From the NCBI GenBank assembly GCA_963972525.1, contig CAXAUZ010000018.1, positions 10,410 to 74,409 on the forward strand: DNA of 64,000 nt. The letters run 5' to 3'. The position numbers and the translations under genes were made by a program. Positions 25,049 through 33,674 of the stretch are shown here, piece by piece; within the stretch, counting starts at the first letter, position 1; every line of letters begins with the position of its first letter. The notes beneath the pieces are model-generated. The model was not told the DNA's origin. It saw only the letters and a program-made list of their open reading frames with translations, and did not search any database. This DNA comes from Salinilacustrithrix sp003476595. Its GTDB lineage: Bacteria > Actinomycetota > Acidimicrobiia > Acidimicrobiales > Salinilacustritrichaceae.

Positions 25049-26062
25049 CTACGCCAGGTGGTGGATCAGGCGCGCCGCGCCGACGGACTGGTGACCGGGC
25101 TCGTCGGCCGCGCCGCTGGTGACCGGCTCCGGCCGGTGCTCGACGCCGGCGAGGGCAGCGAGGGTGGCGGCGGTCGAGGTGGTGATGGCGTCGAGGTCGT
25201 AGCCGCCCTCGAGGAAGGCCAGGCGCCGCCCGGCCGGCACGAGGGCGAGGATCCGCTTCGTGAGGTCGTAGTAGTCGCCGCTGCTGAGGCCGAGGTCGGT
25301 GAGCGGGTCGTTCCGGTGGGCGTCGAAGCCGGTGGACAGCAGCACCCAGGTGGCGGCCATGCGCTCGGCCACCGGGACGATGACGTCGTCGACCAGGCGT
25401 CGGTACACGTCGCCGGACGTGGCTGCGGGCACCGGCACGTTGACGGTGGTGCCGGGGGCGTTGGGCCCGCCGGTCTCGCGCACCATGCCCGTGCCGGGGT
25501 ACATCGGGTGCTCGTGCACGGAGAGGTACGTGACGCGGGGATCGTCCCAGAACGCGTCCTGGGTCCCGTTGCCGTGGTGGGCGTCGATGTCCACCACCAG
25601 CACCCGCTCGCCCGCCTGGGCGAGGGAGGCAGCGGCCACGGCCACGTTGTTCAGCAGGCAGAAGCCCATCGCCCGCGACGGCGTGGCGTGGTGCCCGGGC
25701 GGGCGCACCGCGAGGAACGCGGCGTCGGCCTCGCCGGCGGTCAACCGGTCGATGGCGTCGAGGCCGGCGCCGGCGGCCAGGCGGGCGACGTCCCAGGATC
25801 GGGCCGCGGCCACGGTGTCCGGGTCGAGGTGGCCGCCGCCGCTGGCGCAGAACCGCTCGAGCGCGTCGAGGTAGGAGCGGTCGTGGACCCGCGCCAGCTC
25901 GTCCACCGTCGCCTCGCGGGGCGTGAGGTGCACGAGGTCCTCGGCGACCACCGACGCCGCCACGGCACGCCCGACGGCGTCCATGCGCTCCGGTCGCTCG
26001 GGGTGGCCGGCCGTGGTGTCGTGATCGACGAAGCGCGGATCGGTGTAGAGCAGCGTGGCCAT
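25049..26062 (-). CDS. Histone deacetylase family (class II/AcuC-like) deacetylase
   Basis: This 337-residue arginase/deacetylase-fold hydrolase shows all zinc-site motifs: HPERPERM near residue 20, RPPGHHA with the tandem histidines, DIDAHHGNGTQ, STGFDAHRNDPL and GGYDLDA. It probably removes acyl groups from lysines or from small amines such as polyamines. CAGACT at 26069-26074 (minus strand) is six bases before the ATG, so it is probably leaderless. It is divergent from the GNAT acyltransferase gene, an intriguing pairing of opposite activities with no proven link. Confidence 0.92.
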   Translation of the reverse strand: MATLLYTDPRFVDHDTTAGHPERPERMDAVGRAVAASVVAEDLVHLTPREATVDELARVHDRSYLDALERFCASGGGHLDPDTVAAARSWDVARLAAGAGLDAIDRLTAGEADAAFLAVRPPGHHATPSRAMGFCLLNNVAVAAASLAQAGERVLVVDIDAHHGNGTQDAFWDDPRVTYLSVHEHPMYPGTGMVRETGGPNAPGTTVNVPVPAATSGDVYRRLVDDVIVPVAERMAATWVLLSTGFDAHRNDPLTDLGLSSGDYYDLTKRILALVPAGRRLAFLEGGYDLDAITTSTAATLAALAGVEHRPEPVTSGAADEPGHQSVGAARLIHHLA

Positions 26063-26155
26063 CGCCACAGTCTGCCCAGATCGATGTCGATCACCGGTGC
26101 CCGGCGGCGGTCCCCCGTGCTCCCCCCGCTCGGGTCCCGGCCGTAACGTGGAACG

Positions 26156-26905
26156 GTGACCGCCACCGACACCGTCACCGCCCGGGGGGTGCGCATGCGG
26201 GTGCGGCCGTGGCGGGGCCGGTCCGACACGGCCGAGCTGTCGTCGGTGCCGGCCGGGGCGATGGTGCCGCCCGGTCTGGTCGCCCTGGCCGTGGAGCGCG
26301 CCCGCACCCGCGGGTACGCGACGGTCGTCACGCCGGCGCTCCCGGTCGGCGAGTGGCGCGCCTACATCGACGCCGGGTTCTCGGTGCGCGAGGAGCTGCA
26401 CCTGCTCGCCCACGACCTGCTCGACCTCCCCGACCGGCGGGCGCCCGAGCGGCGGGTCCGCACGCGACGCGTCCACGGGCGCGCCCGCGCCCGCGTCCTG
26501 GCCATCGACCGGACCGCGTTCGACCCGTTCTGGCGCCTCGATGCCGACGCCCTCGAGGACGCGGTCCGCGCCACCCCGTCCACCCGGTTCCGGCTGGACC
26601 GCGACGGGCACGGCTACGCCCTCACCGGCCGGGCCGGCGACCGTGGCTACCTCCAGCGCCTGGCGGTCGAGCCCGCGGCGCAGGGTTCGGGGCTCGGGTC
26701 CGCCCTGGTCGTCGACGGTCTCTGGTGGCTGCGGCGCTGGCGGGTCCGCGAGGCCCTGGTCAACACCCAGACCAGCAACGAGCGCGCCGTGGCGCTGTAC
26801 GAGCGGCTCGGGTTCCGGCGCCGCAGCGAGGGCCTCGCCGTGCTCGAGCTGGACCTCGCCTCCCACCCCGCGCCCCCGAGCCCCGACCCCGGACCGGTGC
26901 CGTGA
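26156..26905 (+). CDS. GNAT family N-acetyltransferase
   Basis: This 249-residue protein carries a GNAT domain in its C-terminal half. Acetyl-CoA motif A is LQRLAVEPAAQGSGLGSALV (about 165-184), followed by NERAVALYERLGFRR. The N-terminal half resembles a degenerate second GNAT-like lobe. The GTG start is set by TAACGT at 26144-26149, six bases upstream. Its stop overlaps the next start as GTGA, so the DUF6049 gene is translationally coupled. The substrate is unknown. Confidence 0.82.
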   Translation: MTATDTVTARGVRMRVRPWRGRSDTAELSSVPAGAMVPPGLVALAVERARTRGYATVVTPALPVGEWRAYIDAGFSVREELHLLAHDLLDLPDRRAPERRVRTRRVHGRARARVLAIDRTAFDPFWRLDADALEDAVRATPSTRFRLDRDGHGYALTGRAGDRGYLQRLAVEPAAQGSGLGSALVVDGLWWLRRWRVREALVNTQTSNERAVALYERLGFRRRSEGLAVLELDLASHPAPPSPDPGPVP

Positions 26906-28881
26906 TCCGCAGGCACCGCCTCCTGCTCGCCATCGCTGCCGTCGCCACCGCCGTGGTCGCCGCGGCACCGCCGACCCCCGCGCAGACCGATCCGCCGCCC
27001 CCACCCACGATCGAGCTGGCCAGCCGCTCGCCCTGGATCGGCCCCGAGGGCGAGGCCACGTTCCTGCTCGAGACATCCGGCGACCTCACCGGCGCGACCA
27101 TCCAGGTCGAGGTGTTCTCGGCGCTGGACTCGGTGGAGGAGCTCGAGGAGTCGGCCGACGAGGACGTCGGCGTGCGCCTCGCCCTCGCGCCGCCGCGCGG
27201 CGTCGACCTCCTCGAGCCCGGCCCCGACGGCACCCGGCTCGTCGGCCTGCGGGCGTCGGCCGACCCGACCGACGACCAGACGGTGCAGCTCGTGGCCCCC
27301 GGCGTGCACCCCGTCGTCATCACCCTGCTCGGCCCCGACGGCGCCACCCTCGACGAGATCCGCACCCCGCTCGTGCGCCTCGGCGACGAGACCACCGGGT
27401 GGGAGGCGCCGGACCTCGCCGTCCTCCTCGACGTGGCCGCCACCCCGACCCTGCAGCCCGACGGCACCCGGGCCATCGATCCCGGCGAGCTCCGACGCCT
27501 CGCCCGGGTGGGCGACCTGCTCGCCGCCCACCCCGACCTCGACCTGTCGGTGGCCGCCGTGCCCGACACCGTCGACGCCCTCGGCACGCTCCCCGACCCG
27601 GCGGCGGCGACGCTCCTCGAGCGGCTCACCGATCGGGACCTGCTGGCGGTGCCGTACCTCCCCCTGCCGGTGGCGTCGCTGATGGACGCCGGGCTCGGCG
27701 GGATGGTCGCGCCGCTCGTCGAGCGCGGCGACGCCCTGCTGGCCGATCGGCTCGATGCGACGCCGGATCGCGACGTCTGGGTCGGCCCGACCGCGGTCGG
27801 CCGGGACGGCGCGCGCCTGCTCGACGAGCTCGGCTTCGATGCGGTCGTCGTCGACGCGGCCGACGCGGAGGAGGACGACGACGAGCCGCTGGCCGCGGCC
27901 GGGCCGTTCCCGTCGCCGACCACCGCGCCCCTCCTCGGCATCGTGACCGACCAGGCGCTGTCGGCCGAGCTCGCCCGCCCCCTCGACGAGCGCGCCGACG
28001 CCGCCCACCTCGCCCTGGCCCGGCTGCTGCTGCGCCCGGTCGACGGCGGTGGGGGCGATGACGAGTCCCCCTCGGTCCTGGTCCGCCCGCGGGAGCTGGC
28101 GTCGGCGTCCGTGCTCGACGGGTTGCTCGGGCTCCTCGACGATCCCGAGGCACCGGTGCGGGTGGGTGGGCTCGGGCTCCTCGATGCCGTCCCCGACGAC
28201 GACGCCGACGCGGTGGTCCGCCGCGACGCGCCGAGCCCGGACCTGGGCGACATCGCCCGCCGGGTCCTCGTCGCGGCCGGACCGCTCGACACGTTCCAGA
28301 CCCTGACCGGTCTGCAGTCCTCGCGGGCCGACGACCTCCGCCTCCAGGTGGCCACCGCGGTGGCGTCAACCACGCCGCCGGACCGGCGGGACGCGGCGAT
28401 GGACGTGGTGGAGGAGGTGCTCGGCACCGCGTTCGGCAGCATCCGCCTGTCCGGCCAGACCGACCTCAACCTCACCTCCCGGCGCGGGACGCTCCCGGTC
28501 ACCATCGAGAACGCCAACCCCTTCCCCGTCGACCTCGTCGTGCGCACCCGCAGCGACCGCCTCGCCTTCCCCGACGGCGGGGAGACGCCCGTGACCGTCG
28601 AGGCCGAGGACGTGCTCCGGATCGACGTGACGGTGGAGGCCCTCGCCACCGGCTCGGTGCCGGTGTTCGTGGAGCTGTGGACGCCGGACGGGACCGTCCG
28701 CCTCGACGGCCGCCAGCTCAACGTCCGCTCCACGGCCATCAGCGGCGTCGGGCTCGTGTTGTCCCTCGGGGCCCTCGCCGTCCTGGTCGTCTGGTGGGTG
28801 CGCCACTGGCGGCGGACCCGGCGCGAGCGGGCACTCGGCGAGGCCACGGGGTCAGGGACGGTCCCTGAGCCGATGGGCTAG
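26902..28881 (+). CDS. DUF6049-type secreted, membrane-anchored protein
   Basis: This 659-residue protein has a signal peptide (to about residue 27), a long Asp/Pro/Thr-rich extracytoplasmic region and one C-terminal membrane helix (about 617-638) followed by a basic tail. By size, topology and position after the CCA-enzyme region and before the sigM-trx region it matches actinobacterial DUF6049 proteins (Rv3909-like, from memory), which usually sit beside murJ. No murJ follows here. The function is unknown, possibly cell-envelope assembly. Confidence 0.75.
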   Translation: MIRRHRLLLAIAAVATAVVAAAPPTPAQTDPPPPPTIELASRSPWIGPEGEATFLLETSGDLTGATIQVEVFSALDSVEELEESADEDVGVRLALAPPRGVDLLEPGPDGTRLVGLRASADPTDDQTVQLVAPGVHPVVITLLGPDGATLDEIRTPLVRLGDETTGWEAPDLAVLLDVAATPTLQPDGTRAIDPGELRRLARVGDLLAAHPDLDLSVAAVPDTVDALGTLPDPAAATLLERLTDRDLLAVPYLPLPVASLMDAGLGGMVAPLVERGDALLADRLDATPDRDVWVGPTAVGRDGARLLDELGFDAVVVDAADAEEDDDEPLAAAGPFPSPTTAPLLGIVTDQALSAELARPLDERADAAHLALARLLLRPVDGGGGDDESPSVLVRPRELASASVLDGLLGLLDDPEAPVRVGGLGLLDAVPDDDADAVVRRDAPSPDLGDIARRVLVAAGPLDTFQTLTGLQSSRADDLRLQVATAVASTTPPDRRDAAMDVVEEVLGTAFGSIRLSGQTDLNLTSRRGTLPVTIENANPFPVDLVVRTRSDRLAFPDGGETPVTVEAEDVLRIDVTVEALATGSVPVFVELWTPDGTVRLDGRQLNVRSTAISGVGLVLSLGALAVLVVWWVRHWRRTRRERALGEATGSGTVPEPMG

Positions 28882-28949
28882 ACACTCCCGCACCGGGGGG
28901 TCTGGCGCCCCGCGGCGTCCCGACCGACCGAGCACCACCGGAGAGCACC

Positions 28950-29786
28950 ATGGCTGGCGTCCGCATCGTCACCGACAGCGCCTGCGACCTGACCGACGAC
29001 GAGGCCACGTCCCTCGGCATCGAGGTCGTGCCGCTGTCGATCCGCTTCGGCAGCGACGAGTTCGAGGACCGCTCCGAGCTCTCCGCCGAGGCCTTCTACG
29101 AGAAGATGGACCAGCGCAGCGAGCTGCCGGAGACCGCGGCGCCCTCGCCCGGGAGGTTCGAGGCGGCGTTCCGTCGCCAGGCCGAGGCCGGAGCCGACGC
29201 CGTCGTCTGCATCAACCTGTCGTCGGACCTGTCCGCCACGATGGCCGCGGCCGAGAACGCCGCCCGCGCCATCGGCGACGACCTCGAGGTGCGGGTCGTG
29301 GACTCCAAGTCCATCACCGCCGGCCTCGGCACCCAGGTGCTGCTGGCGGCCCAGCGCGCCGCCGACGGGGCGTCGGCCGACGAGGTCGTGGCCCTGGTCG
29401 AGGACCTCCGGGCCCGCACCCACGTCGTCGGCTGCCTCGACACGCTGGAGAACCTCAAGAAGGGTGGCCGCATCGGCGGCGCCCAGGCCATGCTCGGCTC
29501 GCTGCTGTCGATCAAGCCGATGATCGACATCTCCACCGGCCTCGTCGAGGAGGCCGGCAAGCACCGGACCCGCAAGAAGTCGCTCGAGGCGCTGCGCGAG
29601 AAGGTGCGCTCGTCCGGGAAGGTCGAGCACCTGGCGATCATGCACGGCATGGCCCCCGACGTCGACGTGATGACCAAGCTGCTCGACGAGGACGGCTACG
29701 ACTACCGCCTCGGCCACATCGGCGCGGTCATCGGCTCCCACGGCGGGCCACGCGTCGTCGGCGCCTGCTGGGTCGATCCGGCCTGA
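28950..29786 (+). CDS. DegV family (fatty-acid-binding) protein
   Basis: This 278-residue protein has the DegV hallmark start VRIVTDSACDLT, VVPLSIRFG near residue 30 and CLDTLENLKKGGRIGGAQA (about 165-183). DegV/FakB proteins hold a fatty acid for phosphorylation by FakA; no fakA is in the window. A GGAGAG ribosome-binding site precedes the ATG. It sits where murJ is expected in related gene orders. Confidence 0.92.
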   Translation: MAGVRIVTDSACDLTDDEATSLGIEVVPLSIRFGSDEFEDRSELSAEAFYEKMDQRSELPETAAPSPGRFEAAFRRQAEAGADAVVCINLSSDLSATMAAAENAARAIGDDLEVRVVDSKSITAGLGTQVLLAAQRAADGASADEVVALVEDLRARTHVVGCLDTLENLKKGGRIGGAQAMLGSLLSIKPMIDISTGLVEEAGKHRTRKKSLEALREKVRSSGKVEHLAIMHGMAPDVDVMTKLLDEDGYDYRLGHIGAVIGSHGGPRVVGACWVDPA

Positions 29787-29803
29787 CGGGTAGCGTCGGA
29801 GGG

Positions 29804-31360
29804 GTGTCGGAGCACCCCACGCGGCCGACGACCGTGACCCCGAGCGGCAGTCCCCTCGAGCAGGGCACCACCATCGGCGGCCGCTACCGGCTCGAAGCTC
29901 CCATCGCCTCCGGTGGCATGGCCACCGTGTGGCGGGCCACCGACAGCGTGCTGACCCGCCCGGTCGCGGTGAAGGTGCTCCACGCCCACCTGGCCGCCGA
30001 CCCCGAGTTCGTGGCCCGCTTCCGGCGGGAGGCCGTGGCCGCCGCCCGGCTCGCGCACCCATCGATCGTGGCCATCTACGACACCTCCGACGACCCGGAG
30101 GCGATCGTGATGGAGCTGGTGGACGGGCGCACCCTGCGCGACGAGCTCGACGCCCGCAGCTTCCTGCCCGCGGCCGAGGCCGTGGCCATCGCATCGGCGA
30201 TCTGCCAGGCACTCGAGGCGGCCCACAAGGCCGGCATCGTCCACCGGGACGTGAAGCCGGCCAACGTGCTGCTGTCCGCCGGCGGCCAGCTCAAGGTCGC
30301 CGACTTCGGCATCGCCAAGGCGGCCCGCACCTCGGGCGAGGACGACCTGCCCGACCTCACCGCCATCGGCCGGATGGTCGGCACCGCCAAGTACCTCGCA
30401 CCCGAGCAGGTCTCCGGCGGCGAGATCGACGCCCGCACCGACGTCTACGCGGTCGGCGCCGTCCTCTACGAGATGCTCTGCGGCCGGGCCCCCTTCACCG
30501 GCGACAACGACCTGGCCGTGGCCACCGCCCGCCTGCACGGACCACCGGAGCGACCGCGCACCGTGCTGCGCACGGTCCCGCCCCGCCTCGACGACATCGT
30601 CATGAAGGCCCTGGCCACCGATCCGGACCAGCGGCACCACTCGGCCTCCGCGCTGTGGGCCGACCTCCAGTCCTGCCCGGTGGACGACCAGCCCCTCGCC
30701 CCGGTGGTGGCCACCGACGCCACCGTGGTCGGCGACCAGCCGTCGTTCACCCGCACCGAGCGGTCGTGGCTCGTCCCCGCGCTGCTCGTCAGCCTGGTGG
30801 CCGTCGCCCTCGGCCTGGCCTGGGTGCTCATCGGCGGAAGCGAGGCCCGGCGCGACCTGATCGACCTCGTCGACCGGGTCAGGCCGGGCGGGGAGCCCGC
30901 GGCCATCGCGGACCCGGCGCCCCTGGCGATCGTCGCGGCGTCGCCGTTCGACCCCGAACCCGACGGCGACGGCAGCGAGCACGACGACGAGGCCGGGTTC
31001 GCGATCGACGGCGACCCCGCGACCGCGTGGAGCACGGAGCGCTACAACTCCCGGCAGCTGGGCGGGCTCAAGGACGGCGTCGGCATCGTGCTGGGCCTGC
31101 AGGACCCGGCCCGCATCCGCGAGGTGGTGCTCACCTCGCCCGACGCCGGCTGGTCGGCGACCATCCACGTCTCCTCCGAACCCGGGGCGTCGCTCGCCGA
31201 CTGGGGCCCGCCCGTGGCCACCGTCGACGGTGCGGCGAGCGGGGAGCACACCGTGGACCTCGATGCCGAGGGCGGGCACGTGCTGGTGTGGATCACCGAC
31301 CTCGGCGACGGGGGCGAGGTCATCTTCGAGCTCCAGGAGGCCGAGGTCCGCGGCCGCTGA
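29804..31360 (+). CDS. Membrane Ser/Thr protein kinase with discoidin-like extracellular domain
   Basis: This 518-residue PknB-type kinase has its kinase domain at about 28-285 with Gly-rich IASGGMATVW, catalytic Lys57 (VAVK), HRDVKPAN (147-154), DFG (167-169) and APEQ, so it appears active. One membrane helix lies near 320-342. The extracellular part (about 375-518, beginning EAGFAIDGDPATAWSTERY) resembles the discoidin/F5-8 C-like domain at the C-terminus of mycobacterial MviN. TAGCGT at 29791-29796, seven bases before the GTG, suggests a leaderless mRNA. The sigma and anti-sigma genes follow at once. Confidence 0.88.
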   Translation: MSEHPTRPTTVTPSGSPLEQGTTIGGRYRLEAPIASGGMATVWRATDSVLTRPVAVKVLHAHLAADPEFVARFRREAVAAARLAHPSIVAIYDTSDDPEAIVMELVDGRTLRDELDARSFLPAAEAVAIASAICQALEAAHKAGIVHRDVKPANVLLSAGGQLKVADFGIAKAARTSGEDDLPDLTAIGRMVGTAKYLAPEQVSGGEIDARTDVYAVGAVLYEMLCGRAPFTGDNDLAVATARLHGPPERPRTVLRTVPPRLDDIVMKALATDPDQRHHSASALWADLQSCPVDDQPLAPVVATDATVVGDQPSFTRTERSWLVPALLVSLVAVALGLAWVLIGGSEARRDLIDLVDRVRPGGEPAAIADPAPLAIVAASPFDPEPDGDGSEHDDEAGFAIDGDPATAWSTERYNSRQLGGLKDGVGIVLGLQDPARIREVVLTSPDAGWSATIHVSSEPGASLADWGPPVATVDGAASGEHTVDLDAEGGHVLVWITDLGDGGEVIFELQEAEVRGR

Positions 31361-31385
31361 TCGCGTCGGTCGGTACGCTCCCGCC

Positions 31386-31979
31386 ATCGCTGGCGACACC
31401 CGGACCGACGAGGCGCTGGTGGCCGCCGCCCAGGGCGGTGACCGGGCGGCGATGGACGCCCTGTTGCGTCGCCACCACGAGCGGATCTGGGCCGTGTGCC
31501 GTCGCCTCGCGGGCAACGACGCCGACGCGGCGGACGCCACCCAGGAGGCGATGCTGCTCATCGTCCGTCGCATCGGCACCTTCGACGGTCGCTCGCGGTT
31601 CACGACCTGGGCCCACCGGGTGGCCACCAACGCCTGCCTCGACGAGCTCCGTCGCCGCAAGCGCCGCCCCGCCGACCACCTCCCTGACGACGACCCCGAG
31701 CACGGGCACGCGACACCGGACCGCAGCGAGCCGCTCGACCAGGCGGTGAGCGAGCGGATGGCGATCGACGAGGCCCTGGCTGCGCTGCCCGAGGACTTCC
31801 GGACGCCGATCGTGCTGCGCGACCTGGGCGGGCACGACTACGCCGAGATCGCCGCCATCCTGGACATCCCCGCCGGCACCGTCCGCTCCCGCATCGCCCG
31901 GGGACGGGCCCGCCTGGCCGAGCTGCTCGGCCCGGGGAACCAGTCGCCCGCCCCCGACCGTCCAAGCACCCGACCATGA
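31386..31979 (+). CDS. ECF RNA polymerase sigma factor (SigM-like)
   Basis: Sigma region 2 (ATQEAMLLIVRRIGTFDGRS, then RFTTWAHRVATNACLDELRR) and region 4 (LPEDFRTPIVLRDLGGHDYAE, then GTVRSRIARGRARLAELL) are complete. The start is a problem: no ATG, GTG or TTG lies between the kinase stop and region 1/2 in this frame. ATC 31386 lies six bases after TACGCT (31374-31379), exactly the leaderless spacing seen elsewhere, and gives a natural N-terminus of 197 residues. GTG 31419 would lose eleven residues at the start of the sigma-2 helix. The stop overlaps the anti-sigma start (ATGA). Confidence 0.88.
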   Translation: MAGDTRTDEALVAAAQGGDRAAMDALLRRHHERIWAVCRRLAGNDADAADATQEAMLLIVRRIGTFDGRSRFTTWAHRVATNACLDELRRRKRRPADHLPDDDPEHGHATPDRSEPLDQAVSERMAIDEALAALPEDFRTPIVLRDLGGHDYAEIAAILDIPAGTVRSRIARGRARLAELLGPGNQSPAPDRPSTRP

Positions 31980-32851
31980 CCGACTCCCCCACCCCCGCCG
32001 AGCCCGGCCCCGTCGACCCCGACGCGGAGCTGGCCAGCGCCCACCTCGACGGCGAGGCGGGCGCGGACGAGCGCGCCCGGGTCGGGGACCCGGCCGTCGA
32101 GGCGCACCGGGCGGCCTTCGCCGAGGTGGCCGACGCCGTGCGCGACGTGCCCCCTCCCCCGCCCGGCCTGCTCGACGACCACGTGGCCGCGGCGATGGAC
32201 GAGTTCGGCGGCGACGCGCGCGTGGTCCCCCTCGGCCGGTCGCGGGCGGCACAGCCGTGGTGGCAGCGGATCCCGCTCGGCGCGGTGGCCGCCGGACTGG
32301 TGATCGTGGCCCTGATCGGCGCGATCGGGCTGGCCTCCACCATCGAGGGCGACGACGACGACACCGCCACCGCCTCGTTGGACGCAGCCGACGACAGCGG
32401 CGAGCGCGCCGAGACCACCGACGGCGCCGCCGGCGACGCGTCCGCCGGCGCCACCATGGAGGACAGCGCGTCGGCCGACACCGAGCAGGGCAGCGAGCTC
32501 GAGGCCAGCGGCGGTCCGATCGCCTACGCCAGCGCCGACGACCTCGTCGACGACGTCCGCGCCCGGCTGGCCGACGACCCCGACGCGGCGGAGGCGCCCA
32601 CCCGTGAGAGCGACCTGTCCACGACGGCGCCGCCCGAGCCGGACGGGGACGACGGCGACGACGAGGGCGTCGAGGAGCGCTGCGACGCCGTCGCGCAGCT
32701 GGGCATCGACCCCGCCGACGTGGTGCTCGCCTTCCCGGCTGTGCTCGCCGGCGAGGCGGTCACCGTCGTCGTCCACGACGCCACCGACGGCCGACGCCTC
32801 ACCGTGGTCGACACCGCCACCTGCACCGTCGCCCTCGACCGCCTCCTGTAG
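31976..32851 (+). CDS. Membrane anti-sigma factor
   Basis: This 291-residue protein has a cytoplasmic N-terminal anti-sigma-like domain (ELASAHLDGEAGADERARV near residue 18). A membrane helix (about 101-121) is followed by a 60-residue acidic low-complexity stretch and an extracellular C-terminal domain with two cysteines. It overlaps the ECF sigma gene by four bases, the usual arrangement for a cognate anti-sigma factor. The N-terminal domain has no HxxxCxxC zinc motif. Confidence 0.82.
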   Translation: MTDSPTPAEPGPVDPDAELASAHLDGEAGADERARVGDPAVEAHRAAFAEVADAVRDVPPPPPGLLDDHVAAAMDEFGGDARVVPLGRSRAAQPWWQRIPLGAVAAGLVIVALIGAIGLASTIEGDDDDTATASLDAADDSGERAETTDGAAGDASAGATMEDSASADTEQGSELEASGGPIAYASADDLVDDVRARLADDPDAAEAPTRESDLSTTAPPEPDGDDGDDEGVEERCDAVAQLGIDPADVVLAFPAVLAGEAVTVVVHDATDGRRLTVVDTATCTVALDRLL

Positions 32852-32909
32852 GGGACCCCTCTCCCCCACCCCCGAGGAAACTGGCAGTGCTCCGGTCGCG
32901 GCGAGATCC

Positions 32910-33275
32910 TCAGGTGCCGGGCTGGGCGACCCCGTCGCGGGTCCGCCGTCCCCACGGGGCGGTCCGCAGGGCGGCGGCGCCGGCGCCGAGCGCGGCGCTG
33001 AGGTACGCCCCGGCCTTCACCGGCTCGACCCCGCCGGCGTCGAGGTGGCCGGCGAGCACGACGGAGACCCCGACGAGCAGGGCGAGGATGCCGGCCATCG
33101 TCCAGGACCGGTGGTGGCCGAGCGACACCACGATCTCGGCCACGACCAGGCCGAGGAGGGCGCCGGCGCCGATCGGGAGGGCCTCGTCGAACTCGTACTC
33201 GCCGAGGAACACCGCCCCGAGGGCGGCGACGACGGCACCGACGGCCATGGCCACGAGGACGCGGATGGTCACCAC
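32910..33275 (-). CDS. Small polytopic membrane protein
   Basis: This 121-residue protein has four predicted membrane helices. The family is unknown to me. Several GTG starts are possible (33299, 33284, 33275); I choose 33275 because TACCGT (33283-33288, minus strand) lies seven bases upstream, the spacing seen at other leaderless starts. It is convergent with the anti-sigma gene and divergent from the next membrane gene. Confidence 0.55.
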   Translation of the reverse strand: MVTIRVLVAMAVGAVVAALGAVFLGEYEFDEALPIGAGALLGLVVAEIVVSLGHHRSWTMAGILALLVGVSVVLAGHLDAGGVEPVKAGAYLSAALGAGAAALRTAPWGRRTRDGVAQPGT

Positions 33276-33320
33276 AGCGGACACGGTAGGTCCCCGCACG
33301 ACCCTGGGTAGGGTGCTCGC

Positions 33321-33674
33321 ATGGCCACGACCTCACCGGCGTCACCGACGCCCACACCGGCCGCCGCCGACCAACCCGACTGGCCCGCCCAGGCCGCCGA
33401 CGCCATCGTCGAGCAGGTCGGCAAGGTGCGGGACCGCACCACCGGTCCCGCCATCAAGATCTCGGGCTACGTCGTCTTCGGGGCGTTCGCGACGCTGCTC
33501 GGCTCCGTGGCCTTCGTGCTGCTGCTCATCGGCGCGTTCCGCGTCCTCGACGCCTACCTGCCCGACGCCGTCTTCGGCGAGGAGCACACCTGGGCAGCGC
33601 ACTCCATCCTCGGGGCCGTGCTCGTCCTCGCAGGCCTGTTCACCAGCCGCAAGATGAAGGGCGACAAGGCATGA
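33321..33674 (+). CDS. Small two-helix membrane protein (holin-superfamily-like)
   Basis: This 117-residue protein has a soluble Pro/Ala N-terminus and two membrane helices (about 50-78 and 91-110) with a short periplasmic loop. It loosely resembles actinobacterial phage-holin-superfamily proteins found near trxB. TAGGGT at 33309-33314 is six bases before the ATG (leaderless). The stop overlaps the trxB start as ATGA, so it probably leads a three-gene unit with trxB and trxA. Confidence 0.65.
   Translation: MATTSPASPTPTPAAADQPDWPAQAADAIVEQVGKVRDRTTGPAIKISGYVVFGAFATLLGSVAFVLLLIGAFRVLDAYLPDAVFGEEHTWAAHSILGAVLVLAGLFTSRKMKGDKA

Noticed and set aside
20939..26146. A 1735-codon open frame on the plus strand
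   Set aside because: It runs antisense to the methyltransferase, CCA-enzyme, LLM, PilT-like and deacetylase genes. Very high GC removes stop codons from shadow frames; the product has no recognisable domain.
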